Assembly: GCA_964057225.1 (NCBI GenBank)
Contig: OZ059898.1
Span: forward strand, 20,809,267-20,873,266
DNA: 64,000 bases
Source of the DNA: Auanema rhodensis
Taxonomy: Eukaryota > Nematoda > Chromadorea > Rhabditida > Rhabditidae
Direction of reading: 5' to 3'
A program made the position numbers and the translations under genes. The notes below the pieces were generated by a model that searched no databases, was not told the DNA's origin, and saw nothing but the letters and a program-made list of their open reading frames with translations. Positions 42,065 to 57,024 of the stretch are shown piece by piece (positions within the stretch are counted from its first letter, which is position 1; each line of letters starts with the position of its first letter).

Positions 42065-44352
42065 TGCACTTGGTATGTAACTCGCTTCACGTGAAAGATA
42101 AAGAGATGCGGTTTTCAAAATTAGATTCCCCATGCCCATATTAGTCTAAAAACAAATTTTTATTGATATTGGTTCATGGTAACCATGACTTTGAAATTTA
42201 CGTGAACTTTAATTTATGCTAATTATATGTACACGTGATGTGCACTTGGTATGTAACTCGCTTCACGTGAAAGATAAAGAGATGCGGTTTTCAAAATTAG
42301 ATTTCCCATGTCCATATTAGTCTAAAAACAAATTTTTATTGATATTGGTTCATGGTAACCATGACTTTGAAATTTACGTGAACTTTAATTTATGCTAATT
42401 AAATGTACACGTGATGTGCACTTGGTATGTAACTCGCTTCACGTGAAAGATAAAGAGATGCGGTTTTCAAAATTAGATTCCCCATGTCCATATTAGTCTA
42501 ATTACAAATTTTTATTGATATTGGTTCATGGTAACCATGACTTTGAAATTTACGTGAACTTTAATTTATGCTAATTAAATGTACACGTGATGTGCACTTG
42601 GTATGTAACTCGTTTCACGTGAAAGATAAAGAGATGCGGTTTTCAAAATTAGATTCCCCATGTCCATATTAGTCTAAAAACAAATTTTTATTGATATTGG
42701 TTCATGGTCACCATGACTTTGAAATTTACGTGAACTTTAATTTATGCTAATTAAATGTACACGTGATGTGCACTTGGTATGTAACTCGCTTCACGTGAAA
42801 GATAAAGAGATGCGGTTTTCAAAATTAGATTCCCCATGTCCATATTAGTCTAAAAACAAATTTTTATTGATATTGGTTCATGGTAACCATGACTTTGAAA
42901 TTTACGTGAACTTTAATTTATGCTAATTAAATGTACACGTGATGTGCACTTGGTATGTAACTCGCTTCACGTGAAAGATAAAGAGATGCGGTTTTCAAAA
43001 TTAGATTCCCCATGTCCATATTAGTCTAAAAACAAATTTTTATTGATATTGGTTCATGGTAACCATGACTTTGAAATTTACGTGAACTTTAATTTATGCT
43101 AATTATATGTACACGTGATGTGCACTTGGTATGTAACTCGCTTCACGTGAAAGATAAAGAGATGCGGTTTTCAAAATTAGATTTCCCATGTCCATATTAG
43201 TCTAAAAACAAATTTTTATTGATATTGGTTCATGGTAACCATGACTTTGAAATTTACGTGAACTTTAATTTATGCTAATTAAATGTACACGTGATGTGCA
43301 CTTGGTATGTAACTCGCTTCACGTAAAAGATAAAGAGATGCGGTTTTCAAAATTAGATTTCCCATGTCCATATTAGTCTAAAAACAAATTTTTATTGATA
43401 TTGGTTCATGGTAACCATGACTTTGAAATTTACGTGAACTTTAATTTATGCTAATTAAATGTACACGTGATGTGCACTTGGTATGTAACTCGCTTCACGT
43501 GAAAGATAAAGAGATGCGGTTTTCAAAATTAGATTCCCCATGTCCATATTAGTCTAAAAACAAATTTTGATTGATATTGGTGCATGGTAACCATGACTTT
43601 GAAATTTACGTGAACTTTAATTTATGCTAATTAAATGTACACGTGATGTGCACTTGGTATGTAACTCGCTTCACGTAAAAGATAAAGAGATGCGGTTTTC
43701 AAAATTAGATTTCCCATGTCCATATTAGTCTAAAAACAAATTTTTATTGATATTGGTTCATGGTAACCATGACTTTGAAATTTACGTGAACTTTAATTTA
43801 TGCTAATTAAATGTACACGTGATGTGCACTTGGTATGTAACTCGCTTCACGTGAAAGATAAAGAGATGCGGTTTCCAAAATTAGATTTCCCATGTCCATA
43901 TTAGTCTAAAAACAAATTTTTATTGATATTGGTTCATGGTAACCATGACTTTGAAATTTACGTGAACTTTAATTTATGCTAATTAAATGTACACGTGATG
44001 TGCACTTGGTATGTAACTCGCTTCACGTGAAAGATAAAGAGATGCGGTTTTCAAAATTAGATTCCCCATGTCCATATTAGTCTAATTACAAATTTTTATT
44101 GATATTGGTTCATGGTAACCATGACTTTGAAATTTACGTGAACTTTAATTTATGCTAATTAAATGTACACGTGATGTGCACTTGGTATGTAACTCGTTTC
44201 ACGTGAAAGATAAAGAGATGCGGTTTTCAAAATTAGATTCCCCATGTCCATATTAGTCTAAAAACAAATTTTTATTGATATTGGTTCATGGTAACCATGA
44301 CTTTGAAATTTACGTGAACTTTAATTTATGCTAATTAAATGTACACGTGATG
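42065..44352. repeat. 13-monomer block, copy 1 of a 16-monomer HOR (m240-m252)
   Basis: The order is A162T; C64T; A86T+A87T; C21T+A117C; plain; A162T; C64T; G29A+C64T; T97G+T110G; G29A+C64T; T51C+C64T; A86T+A87T; C21T. It recurs at 44881-47168, 2816 bp downstream. The three monomers between (44353-44880) are two A118C copies and one gaaaatt/C143T copy. Confidence 0.85.
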
Positions 44353-44880
44353 TGCACTTGGTATGTAACTCGCTTCACGTGAAAGATAAAGAGATGCGGT
44401 TTTCAAAATTAGATTCCCCATGTCCATATTAGTCTAAAAACAAATTTTTATTGATATTGGTTCATGGTACCCATGACTTTGAAATTTACGTGAACTTTAA
44501 TTTATGCTAATTAAATGTACACGTGATGTGCACTTGGTATGTAACTCGCTTCACGTGAAAGATAAAGAGATGCGGTTTTCAAAGTTAGATTCCCCATGTC
44601 CATATTAGTCTAAAAACAAATTTTTATTGATATTGGTTCATGGTACCCATGACTTTGAAATTTACGTGAACTTTAATTTATGCTAATTAAATGTACACGT
44701 GATGTGCACTTGGTATGTAACTCGCTTCACGTGAAAGATAAAGAGATGCGGATTCCAAAATTAGATTCCCCATGTCCATATTAGTCTAAAAACAAATTTT
44801 TATTGATATTGGTTCATGGTAACCATGACTTTGAAAATTACGTGAATTTTAATTTATGCTAATTAAATGTACACGTGATG

Positions 44881-47168
44881 TGCACTTGGTATGTAACTCG
44901 CTTCACGTGAAAGATAAAGAGATGCGGTTTTCAAAATTAGATTCCCCATGTCCATATTAGTCTAAAAACAAATTTTTATTGATATTGGTTCATGGTAACC
45001 ATGACTTTGAAATTTACGTGAACTTTAATTTATGCTAATTATATGTACACGTGATGTGCACTTGGTATGTAACTCGCTTCACGTGAAAGATAAAGAGATG
45101 CGGTTTTCAAAATTAGATTTCCCATGTCCATATTAGTCTAAAAACAAATTTTTATTGATATTGGTTCATGGTAACCATGACTTTGAAATTTACGTGAACT
45201 TTAATTTATGCTAATTAAATGTACACGTGATGTGCACTTGGTATGTAACTCGCTTCACGTGAAAGATAAAGAGATGCGGTTTTCAAAATTAGATTCCCCA
45301 TGTCCATATTAGTCTAATTACAAATTTTTATTGATATTGGTTCATGGTAACCATGACTTTGAAATTTACGTGAACTTTAATTTATGCTAATTAAATGTAC
45401 ACGTGATGTGCACTTGGTATGTAACTCGTTTCACGTGAAAGATAAAGAGATGCGGTTTTCAAAATTAGATTCCCCATGTCCATATTAGTCTAAAAACAAA
45501 TTTTTATTGATATTGGTTCATGGTCACCATGACTTTAAAATTTACGTGAACTTTAATTTATGCTAATTAAATGTACACGTGATGTGCACTTGGTATGTAA
45601 CTCGCTTCACGTGAAAGATAAAGAGATGCGGTTTTCAAAATTAGATTCCCCATGTCCATATTAGTCTAAAAACAAATTTTTATTGATATTGGTTCATGGT
45701 AACCATGACTTTGAAATTTACGTGAACTTTAATTTATGCTAATTAAATGTACACGTGATGTGCACTTGGTATGTAACTCGCTTCACGTGAAAGATAAAGA
45801 GATGCGGTTTTCAAAATTAGATTCCCCATGTCCATATTAGTCTAAAAACAAATTTTTATTGATATTGGTTCATGGTAACCATGACTTTGAAATTTACGTG
45901 AACTTTAATTTATGCTAATTATATGTACACGTGATGTGCACTTGGTATGTAACTCGCTTCACGTGAAAGATAAAGAGATGCGGTTTTCAAAATTAGATTT
46001 CCCATGTCCATATTAGTCTAAAAACAAATTTTTATTGATATTGGTTCATGGTAACCATGACTTTGAAATTTACGTGAACTTTAATTTATGCTAATTAAAT
46101 GTACACGTGATGTGCACTTGGTATGTAACTCGCTTCACGTAAAAGATAAAGAGATGCGGTTTTCAAAATTAGATTTCCCATGTCCATATTAGTCTAAAAA
46201 CAAATTTTTATTGATATTGGTTCATGATAACCATGACTTTGAAATTTACGTGAACTTTAATTTATGCTAATTAAATGTACACGTGATGTGCACTTGGTAT
46301 GTAACTCGCTTCACGTGAAAGATAAAGAGATGCGGTTTTCAAAATTAGATTCCCCATGTCCATATTAGTCTAAAAACAAATTTTGATTGATATTGGTGCA
46401 TGGTAACCATGACTTTGAAATTTACGTGAACTTTAATTTATGCTAATTAAATGTACACGTGATGTGCACTTGGTATGTAACTCGCTTCACGTAAAAGATA
46501 AAGAGATGCGGTTTTCAAAATTAGATTTCCCATGTCCATATTAGTCTAAAAACAAATTTTTATTGATATTGGTTCATGGTAACCATGACTTTGAAATTTA
46601 CGTGAACTTTAATTTATGCTAATTAAATGTACACGTGATGTGCACTTGGTATGTAACTCGCTTCACGTGAAAGATAAAGAGATGCGGTTTCCAAAATTAG
46701 ATTTCCCATGTCCATATTAGTCTAAAAACAAATTTTTATTGATATTGGTTCATGGTAACCATGACTTTGAAATTTACGTGAACTTTAATTTATGCTAATT
46801 AAATGTACACGTGATGTGCACTTGGTATGTAACTCGCTTCACGTGAAAGATAAAGAGATGCGGTTTTCAAAATTAGATTCCCCATGTCCATATTAGTCTA
46901 ATTACAAATTTTTATTGATATTGGTTCATGGTAACCATGACTTTGAAATTTACGTGAACTTTAATTTATGCTAATTAAATGTACACGTGATGTGCACTTG
47001 GTATGTAACTCGTTTCACGTGAAAGATAAAGAGATGCGGTTTTCAAAATTAGATTCCCCATGTCCATATTAGTCTGAAAACAAATTTTTATTGATATTGG
47101 TTCATGGTAACCATGACTTTGAAATTTACGTGAACTTTAATTTATGCTAATTAAATGTACACGTGATG
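44881..47168. repeat. 13-monomer block, copy 2 of a 16-monomer HOR (m256-m268)
   Basis: This matches 42065-44352 in order. I saw about four single-base differences: catgccc in m240, tttaaaa in m259, G115A in m263 and gtctgaaaa in m268. The last six monomers (46113-47168) recur once more at 52801-53856. Confidence 0.85.
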
Positions 47169-47520
47169 TGCACTTGGTATGTAACTCGCTTCACGTGAAA
47201 GATAAAGAGATGCGGTTTTCAAAATTAGATTCCCCATGTCCATATTAGTCTAAAAACAAATTTTTATTGATATTGGTTCATGGTAACCATGACTTTGAAA
47301 TTTACGTGAACTTTAATTTATGCTAATTAAATGTACACGTGATGTGCACTTGGTATGTAACTCGCTTCACGTGAAAGATAAAGAGATGCGGTTTTCAAAA
47401 TTAGATTCCCCATGTCCATATTAGTCTAAAAACAAATTTTTATTGATATTGGTTCATGGTAACCATGACTTTGAAATTTACGTGAACTTTAATTTATGCT
47501 AATTAAATGTACACGTGATG

Positions 47521-48576
47521 TGCACTTGGTATGTAACTCGTTTCACGTGAAAGATAAAGAGATGCGGTTTTCAAAATTAGATTCCCCATGTCCATATTAG
47601 TCTAAAAACAAATTTTTATTGATATTGGTTCATGGTAACCATGACTTTGAAATTTACGTGAACTTTAATTTATGCTAATTAAATGTACACGTGATGTGCA
47701 CTTGGTATGTAACTCGCTTCACGTGAAAGATAAAGAGATGCGGTTTTCAAAATTAGATTCCCCATGTCCATATTAGTCTAAAAACAAATTTTTATTGATA
47801 TTGGTGCATGGTAACCATGACTTTGAAATTTACGTGAACTTTAATTTATGCTAATTAAATGTACACGTGATGTGCACTTGGTATGTAACTCGCTTCACGT
47901 GAAAGATAAAGAGATGCGGTTTTCAAAATTAGATTTCCCATGTCCATATTAGTCTAAAAACAAATTTTTATTGATATTGGTTCATGATAACCATGACTTT
48001 GAAATTTACGTGAACTTTAATTTATGCTAATTAAATGTACACGTGATGGGCACTTGGTATGTAACTCGCTTCACGTGAAAGATAAAGAGATGCGGTTTTC
48101 AAAATTAGATTCCCCATGTCCATATTAGTCTAAAAACAAATTTTTATTGATATTGGTGCATGGTAACCATGACTTTGAAATTTACGTGAACTTTAATTTA
48201 TGCTAATTAAATGTACACGTGATGTGCACTTGGTATGTAACTCGCTTCACGTGAAAGATAAAGAGATGCGGTTTTCAAAATTAGATTCCCCATGTCCATA
48301 TTAGTCTAAAAACAAATTTTTATTGATATTGGTTCATGGTAACCATGACTTTGAAATTTACGTGAACTTTAATTTATGCTAATTAAATGTACACGTGATG
48401 TGCACTTGGTATGTAACTCGCTTCACGTGAAAGATAAAGAGATGCGGTTTTCAAAATTAGATTCCCCATGTCCATATTAGTCTAAAAACAAATTTTTATT
48501 GATATTGGTTCATGGTAACCATGACTTTGAAATTTACGTGAATTTTAATTTATGCTAATTAAATGTACACGTGATG
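47521..48576. repeat. 6-monomer tandem unit, copy 1 (m271-m276)
   Basis: The order is C21T; T110G; C64T+G115A ending in GGGCAC; T110G; plain; C143T. The next 1056 bp look identical. It is one of the two youngest-looking duplications in the window. Confidence 0.9.
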
Positions 48577-49632
48577 TGCACTTGGTATGTAACTCGTTTC
48601 ACGTGAAAGATAAAGAGATGCGGTTTTCAAAATTAGATTCCCCATGTCCATATTAGTCTAAAAACAAATTTTTATTGATATTGGTTCATGGTAACCATGA
48701 CTTTGAAATTTACGTGAACTTTAATTTATGCTAATTAAATGTACACGTGATGTGCACTTGGTATGTAACTCGCTTCACGTGAAAGATAAAGAGATGCGGT
48801 TTTCAAAATTAGATTCCCCATGTCCATATTAGTCTAAAAACAAATTTTTATTGATATTGGTGCATGGTAACCATGACTTTGAAATTTACGTGAACTTTAA
48901 TTTATGCTAATTAAATGTACACGTGATGTGCACTTGGTATGTAACTCGCTTCACGTGAAAGATAAAGAGATGCGGTTTTCAAAATTAGATTTCCCATGTC
49001 CATATTAGTCTAAAAACAAATTTTTATTGATATTGGTTCATGATAACCATGACTTTGAAATTTACGTGAACTTTAATTTATGCTAATTAAATGTACACGT
49101 GATGGGCACTTGGTATGTAACTCGCTTCACGTGAAAGATAAAGAGATGCGGTTTTCAAAATTAGATTCCCCATGTCCATATTAGTCTAAAAACAAATTTT
49201 TATTGATATTGGTGCATGGTAACCATGACTTTGAAATTTACGTGAACTTTAATTTATGCTAATTAAATGTACACGTGATGTGCACTTGGTATGTAACTCG
49301 CTTCACGTGAAAGATAAAGAGATGCGGTTTTCAAAATTAGATTCCCCATGTCCATATTAGTCTAAAAACAAATTTTTATTGATATTGGTTCATGGTAACC
49401 ATGACTTTGAAATTTACGTGAACTTTAATTTATGCTAATTAAATGTACACGTGATGTGCACTTGGTATGTAACTCGCTTCACGTGAAAGATAAAGAGATG
49501 CGGTTTTCAAAATTAGATTCCCCATGTCCATATTAGTCTAAAAACAAATTTTTATTGATATTGGTTCATGGTAACCATGACTTTGAAATTTACGTGAATT
49601 TTAATTTATGCTAATTAAATGTACACGTGATG
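48577..49632. repeat. 6-monomer tandem unit, copy 2 (m277-m282)
   Basis: I found no difference from 47521-48576 across the marker positions. The rare GATGGGCAC junction occurs only in these two units, 1056 bp apart. Confidence 0.9.
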
Positions 49633-50336
49633 TGCACTTGGTATGTAACTCGCTTCACGTGAAAGATAAAGAGATGCGGTTTTCAAAATTAGATTCCCCA
49701 TGTCCATATTAGTCTAAAAACAAATTTTTATTGATATTGGTTCATGGTAACCATGACTTTGAAATTTACGTAAACTTTAATTTATGCTAATTATATGTAC
49801 ACGTGATGTGCACTTGGTATGTAACTCGCTTCACGTGAAAGATAAAAAGATGCGGTTTTCAAAATTAGATTTCCCATGTCCATATTAGTCTAAAAACAAA
49901 TTTTTATTGATATTGGTTCATGGTAACCATGACTTTGAAATTTACGTGAATTTTAATTTATGCTAATTAAATGTACACGTGATGTGCACTTGGTATGTAA
50001 CTCGCTTCACGTAAAAGATAAAGAGATGCGGTTTTCAAAATTAGATTTCCCATGTCCATATTAGTCTAAAAACAAATTTTTATTGATATTGGTTCATGAT
50101 AACCATGACTTTGAAATTTACGTGAACTTTAATTTATGCTAATTAAATGTACACGTGATGTGCACTTGGTATGTAACTCGCTTCACGTGAAAGATAAAGA
50201 GATGCGGTTTTCAAAATTAGATTCACCATGTCCATATTAGTCTAAAAACAAATTTTGATTGATATTGGTGCATGGTAACCATGACTTTGAAATTTACGTG
50301 AACTTTAATTTATGCTAATTATATGTACACGTGATG
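49633..50336. repeat. 4-monomer tandem unit, copy 1 (m283-m286)
   Basis: The order is A162T; gataaaaag (G39A) with C143T; G29A+C64T+G115A; attcacc (C65A) with T97G+T110G. It repeats at 50337-51040, a 704-bp period. m286 also ends in A162T, which m290 lacks. Confidence 0.85.
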
Positions 50337-51040
50337 TGCACTTGGTATGTAACTCGCTTCACGTGAAAGATAAAGAGATGCGGTTTTCAAAATTAGATTC
50401 CCCATGTCCATATTAGTCTAAAAACAAATTTTTATTGATATTGGTTCATGGTAACCATGACTTTGAAATTTACGTGAACTTTAATTTATGCTAATTATAT
50501 GTACACGTGATGTGCACTTGGTATGTAACTCGCTTCACGTGAAAGATAAAAAGATGCGGTTTTCAAAATTAGATTACCCATGTCCATATTAGTCTAAAAA
50601 CAAATTTTTATTGATATTGGTTCATGGTAACCATGACTTTGAAATTTACGTGAATTTTAATTTATGCTAATTAAATGTACACGTGATGTGCACTTGGTAT
50701 GTAACTCGCTTCACGTAAAAGATAAAGAGATGCGGTTTTCAAAATTAGATTTCCCATGTCCATATTAGTCTAAAAACAAATTTTTATTGATATTGGTTCA
50801 TGATAACCATGACTTTGAAATTTACGTGAACTTTAATTTATGCTAATTAAATGTACACGTGATGTGCACTTGGTATGTAACTCGCTTCACGTGAAAGATA
50901 AAGAGATGCGGTTTTCAAAATTAGATTCACCATGTCCATATTAGTCTAAAAACAAATTTTGATTGATATTGGTGCATGGTAACCATGACTTTGAAATTTA
51001 CGTGAACTTTAATTTATGCTAATTAAATGTACACGTGATG
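50337..51040. repeat. 4-monomer tandem unit, copy 2 (m287-m290)
   Basis: Same order as 49633-50336. The differences seen are gtaaac in m283 only, attaccc in m288 only, and the A162T end of m286. Confidence 0.85.
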
Positions 51041-51392
51041 TGCACTTGGTATGTAACTCGCTTCACGTGAAAGATAAAGAGATGCGGTTTTCAAAATTAG
51101 ATTTCCCATGTCCATATTAGTCTAAAAACAAATTTTTATTGATATTGGTTCATGGTAACCATGACTTTGAAATTTACGTGAACTTTAATTTATGCTAATT
51201 AAATGTACACGTGATGTGCACTTGGTATGTAACTCGTTTCACGTGAAAGATAAAGAGATGCGGTTTTCAAAATTAGATTCCCCATGTCTATATTAGTCTA
51301 AAAACAAATTTTTATTGATATTGGTTCATGGTCACCATGACTTTGAAATTTACGTGAACTTTAATTTATGCTAATTAAATGTACACGTGATG

Positions 51393-52272
51393 TGCACTTG
51401 GTATGTAACTCGCTTCACGTGAAAGATAAAGAGATGCGGTTTTCAAAATTAGATTCCCCATGTCCATATTAGTCTAAAAACAAATTTTTATTGATATTGG
51501 TTCATGGTAACCATGACTTTGAAAATTACGTGAATTTTAATTTATGCTAATTAAATGTACACGTGATGTGCACTTGGTATGTAACTCGCTTCACGTGAAA
51601 GATAAAGAGATGCGGTTTTCAAAATTAGATTCCCCATGTCCATATTAGTCTAAAAACAAATTTTTATTGATATTGGTTCATGGTAACCATGACTTTGAAA
51701 TTTACGTGAACTTTAATTTATGCTAATTATATGTACACGTGATGTGCACTTGGTATGTAACTCGCTTCACGTGAAAGATAAAGAGATGCGGTTTTCAAAA
51801 TTAGATTCCCCATGTCCATATTAGTCTACAAACAAATTTTCATTGATATTGGTTCATGGTAACCATGACTTTGAAATTTACGTGAACTTTAATTTATGCT
51901 AATTAAATGTACACGTCATGTGCACTTGGTATGTAACTTGCTTCACGTGAAAGATAAAGAGATGCGGTTTTCAAAAGTAGATTCCCCATGTCCATATTAG
52001 TCTAAAAACAAATGTTTATTGATATTGGTGCATGGTAACCATGACTTTGAAATTTACGTGAACTTTAATTTATGCTAATTAAATGTACACGTGATGTGCA
52101 CTTGGTATGTAACTCGCTTCACGTGAATGATAAAGAGATGCGGTTTTCAAAATTAGATTCCCCATGTCCATATTAGTCTAAAAACAAATTTTTATTGATA
52201 TTGGTTCATGGTAACCATGACTTTGAAATTTACGTGAACTTTAATTTATGCTAATTAAATGTACACGTGATG
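51393..52272. repeat. 5-monomer module with A85C+T97C, copy 2 (m293-m297)
   Basis: This is the same order as 39777-40656, exactly 66 monomers (11,616 bp) downstream. The first monomer here has T133A with C143T, and m296 has C19T. Confidence 0.85.
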
Positions 52273-52800
52273 TGCACTTGGTATGTAACTCGCTTCACGT
52301 GAAAGATAAAGAGATGCGGTTTTCAAAATTAGATTCCCCATGTCCATATTAGTCTAAAAACAAATTTTTATTGATATTGGTTCATGGTACCCATGACTTT
52401 GAAATTTACGTGAACTTTAATTTATGCTAATTAAATGTACACGTGATGTGCACTTGGTATGTAACTCGCTTCACGTGAAAGATAAAGAGATGCGGTTTTC
52501 AAAATTAGATTCCCCATGTCCATATTAGTCTAAAAACAAATTTTTATTGATATTGGTTCATGGTAACCATGACTTTGAAATTTACGTGAACTTTAATTTA
52601 TGCTAATTATATGTACACGTGATGTGCACTTGGTATGTAACTCGCTTCACGTGAAAGATAAAGAGATGCGGTTTTCAAAATTAGATTTCCCATGTCCATA
52701 TTAGTCTAAAAACAAATTTTTATTGATATTGGTTCATGGTAACCATGACTTTGAAATTTACGTGAATTTTAATTTATGCTAATTAAATGTACACGTGATG

Positions 52801-53856
52801 TGCACTTGGTATGTAACTCGCTTCACGTAAAAGATAAAGAGATGCGGTTTTCAAAATTAGATTTCCCATGTCCATATTAGTCTAAAAACAAATTTTTATT
52901 GATATTGGTTCATGATAACCATGACTTTGAAATTTACGTGAACTTTAATTTATGCTAATTAAATGTACACGTGATGTGCACTTGGTATGTAACTCGCTTC
53001 ACGTGAAAGATAAAGAGATGCGGTTTTCAAAATTAGATTCCCCATGTCCATATTAGTCTAAAAACAAATTTTGATTGATATTGGTGCATGGTAACCATGA
53101 CTTTGAAATTTACGTGAACTTTAATTTATGCTAATTAAATGTACACGTGATGTGCACTTGGTATGTAACTCGCTTCACGTAAAAGATAAAGAGATGCGGT
53201 TTTCAAAATTAGATTTCCCATGTCCATATTAGTCTAAAAACAAATTTTTATTGATATTGGTTCATGGTAACCATGACTTTGAAATTTACGTGAACTTTAA
53301 TTTATGCTAATTAAATGTACACGTGATGTGCACTTGGTATGTAACTCGCTTCACGTGAAAGATAAAGAGATGCGGTTTCCAAAATTAGATTTCCCATGTC
53401 CATATTAGTCTAAAAACAAATTTTTATTGATATTGGTTCATGGTAACCATGACTTTGAAATTTACGTGAACTTTAATTTATGCTAATTAAATGTACACGT
53501 GATGTGCACTTGGTATGTAACTCGCTTCACGTGAAAGATAAAGAGATGCGGTTTTCAAAATTAGATTCCCCATGTCCATATTAGTCTAATTACAAATTTT
53601 TATTGATATTGGTTCATGGTAACCATGACTTTGAAATTTACGTGAACTTTAATTTATGCTAATTAAATGTACACGTGATGTGCACTTGGTATGTAACTCG
53701 TTTCACGTGAAAGATAAAGAGATGCGGTTTTCAAAATTAGATTCCCCATGTCTATATTAGTCTAAAAACAAATTTTTATTGATATTGGTTCATGGTCACC
53801 ATGACTTTGAAATTTACGTGAACTTTAATTTATGCTAATTAAATGTACACGTGATG
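52801..53856. repeat. 6-monomer module, third copy (m301-m306)
   Basis: G29A+C64T+G115A; T97G+T110G; G29A+C64T; T51C+C64T; A86T+A87T; C21T matches 43297-44352 and 46113-47168. G115A in the first monomer groups it with the 46113 copy. The C21T monomer here also has C73T and A117C, as does m292 at 51217. Confidence 0.8.
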
Positions 53857-56144
53857 TGCACTTGGTATGTAACTCGCTTCACGTGAAAGATAAAGAGATG
53901 CGGTTTTCAAAATTAGATTCCCCATGTCCATATTAGTCTAAAAACAAATTTTTATTGATATTGGTTCATGGTAACCATGACTTTGAAATTTACGTGAACT
54001 TTAATTTATGCTAATTAAATGTACACGTGATGTGCACTTGGTATGTAACTCGCTTCACGTGAAAGATAAAGAGATGCGGTTTTCAAAATTAGATTCCCCA
54101 TGTCCATATTAGTCTAAAAACAAATTTTTATTGATATTGGTTCATGGTAACCATGACTTTGAAAATTACGTGAATTTTAATTTATGCTAATTAAATGTAC
54201 ACGTGATGTGCACTTGGTATGTAACTCGCTTCACGTGAAAGATAAAGATATGCGGTTTTCAAAATTAGATTCCCCATGTCCATATTAGTCTAAAAACAAA
54301 TTTTTATTGATATTGGTTCATGGTAACCATGACTTTGAAATTTACGTGAACTTTAATTTATGCTAATTATATGTACACGTGATGTGCACTTGGTATGTAA
54401 CTCGCTCCACGTGAAAGATAAAGAGATGCGGTTTTCAAAATTAGATTTCCCATGTTCATATTAGTCTAAAAACAAATTTTTATTGATATTGGTTCATGGT
54501 AACCATGACTTTGAAATTTACGTGAACTTTAATTTATGCTAATTAAATGTACACGTGATGTGCACTTGGTATGTAACTCGCTTCACGTGAAAGATAAAGA
54601 GATGCGGTTTTCAAAATTAGATTCCCCATGTCCATATTAGTCTAAAAACAAATTTTGATTGATATTGGTGCATGGTAACCATGACTTTGAAATTTACGTG
54701 AACTTTAATTTATGCTAATTAAATGTACACGTGATGTGCACTTGGTATGTAACTCGCTTCACGTGAAAGATAAAGAGATGCGGTTTTCAAAATTAGTTTT
54801 CCCATGTCCATATTAGTCTAAAAACAAATTTTTATTGATATTGGTTCATGGTAACCATGACTTTGAAATTTAAGTGAACTTTAATTTATGCTAATTAAAT
54901 GTACACGTGATGTGCACTTGGTATGTAACTCGCTTCACGTGAAAGATAAAGAGATGCGGTTTTCAAAATTAGATTCCCCATGTCCATATTAGTCTAATTA
55001 CAAATTTTTATTGATATTGGTTCATGGTAACCATGACTTTGAAATTTACGTGAACTTTAATTTATGCTAATTAAATGTACACGTGATGTGCACTTGGTAT
55101 GTAACTCGTTTCACGTGAAAGATAAAGAGATGCGGTTTTCAAAATTAGATTCCCCATGTCCATATTAGTCTAAAAACAAATTTTTATTGATATTGGTTCA
55201 TGGTAACCATGACTTTGAAATTTACGTGAACTTTAATTTATGCTAATTAAATGTACACGTGATGTGCACTTGGTATGTAACTCGCTTCACGTGAAAGATA
55301 AAGAGATGCGGTTTTCAAAATTAGATTCCCCATGTCCATATTAGTCTAAAAACAAATTTTTATTGATATTGGTGCATGGTAACTATGACTTTGAAATTTA
55401 CGTGAACTTTAATTTATGCTAATTAAATGTACACGTGATGTGCACTTGGTATGTAACTCGCTTCACGTAAAAGATAAAGAGATGCGGTTTTCAAAATTAG
55501 ATTTCCCATGTCCATATTAGTCTAAAAACAAATTTTTATTGATATTGGTTCATGGTAACCATGACTTTGAAATTTACGTGAACTTTAATTTATGCTAATT
55601 AAGTGTACACGTGATGTGCACTTGGTATGTAACTCGCTTCACGTGAAAGATAACGAGATGCGGTTTTCAAAATTAGATTTCCCATGTCCATATTAGTCTA
55701 AAAACAAATTTTTATTGATATTGGTGCATGGTAACCATGACTTTGAAATTTACGTGAACTTTAATTTATGCTAATTAAATGTACACGTGATGTGCACTTG
55801 GTATGTAACTCGCTTCACGTGAAAGATAAAGAGATGCGGTTTTCAAAATTAGATTCCCCATGTCCATATTAGTCTAAAAACAAATTTTTATTGATATTGG
55901 TGCATGGTAACCATGACTTTGAAATTTACGTGAACTTTAATTTATGCTAATTAAATGTACACGTGATGTGCACTTGGTATGTAACTCGCTTCACGTGAAA
56001 GATAAAGAGATGCGGTTTTCAAAATTAGATTCCCCATGTCCATATTAGTCTAAAAACAAATTTTTATTGATATTGGTTCATGGTAACCATGACTTTGAAA
56101 TTTACGTGAACTTTAATTTATGCTAATTAAATGTACACGTGATG

Positions 56145-57024
56145 TGCACTTGGTATGTAACTCGCTTCACGTGAAAGATAAAGAGATGCGGTTTTCAAAA
56201 TTAGATTCCCCATGTCCATATTAGTCTAAAAACAAATTTTTATTGATATTGGTTCATGGTAACCATGACTTTGAAATTTACGTGAATTTTAATTTATGCT
56301 AATTAAATGTACACGTGATGTGCACTTGGTATGTAACTCGCTTCACGTGAAAGATAAAGAGATGCGGTTTTCAAAATTAGATTCCCCATGTCCATATTAG
56401 TCTAAAAACAAATTTTTATTGATATTGGTTCATGGTAACCATGACTTTGAAATTTACGTGAACTTTAATTTATGCTAATTATATGTACACGTGATGTGCA
56501 CTTGGTATGTAACTCGCTTCACGTGAAAGATAAAGAGATGCGGTTTTCAAAATTAGATTCCCCATGTCCATATTAGTCTACAAACAAATTTTCATTGATA
56601 TTGGTTCATGGTAACCATGACTTTGAAATTTACGTGAACTTTAATTTATGCTAATTAAATGTACACGTCATGTGCACTTGGTATGTAACTCGCTTCACGT
56701 GAAAGATAAAGAGATGCGGTTTTCAAAAGTAGATTCCCCATGTCCATATTAGTCTAAAAACAAATGTTTATTGATATTGGTGCATGGTAACCATGACTTT
56801 GAAATTTACGTGAACTTTAATTTATGCTAATTAAATGTACACGTGATGTGCACTTGGTATGTAACTCGCTTCACGTGAATGATAAAGAGATGCGGTTTTC
56901 AAAGTTAGATTCCCCATGTCCATATTAGTCTAAAAACAAATTTTTATTGATATTGGTTCATGGTAACCATGACTTTGAAATTTACGTGAACTTTAATTTA
57001 TGCTAATTAAATGTACACGTGATG
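56145..57024. repeat. 5-monomer module with A85C+T97C, copy 3 (m320-m324)
   Basis: This lies 27 monomers after copy 2, in the same order. The last monomer carries an additional aaagttag change that recurs in m326, m336 and m350. Confidence 0.85.
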
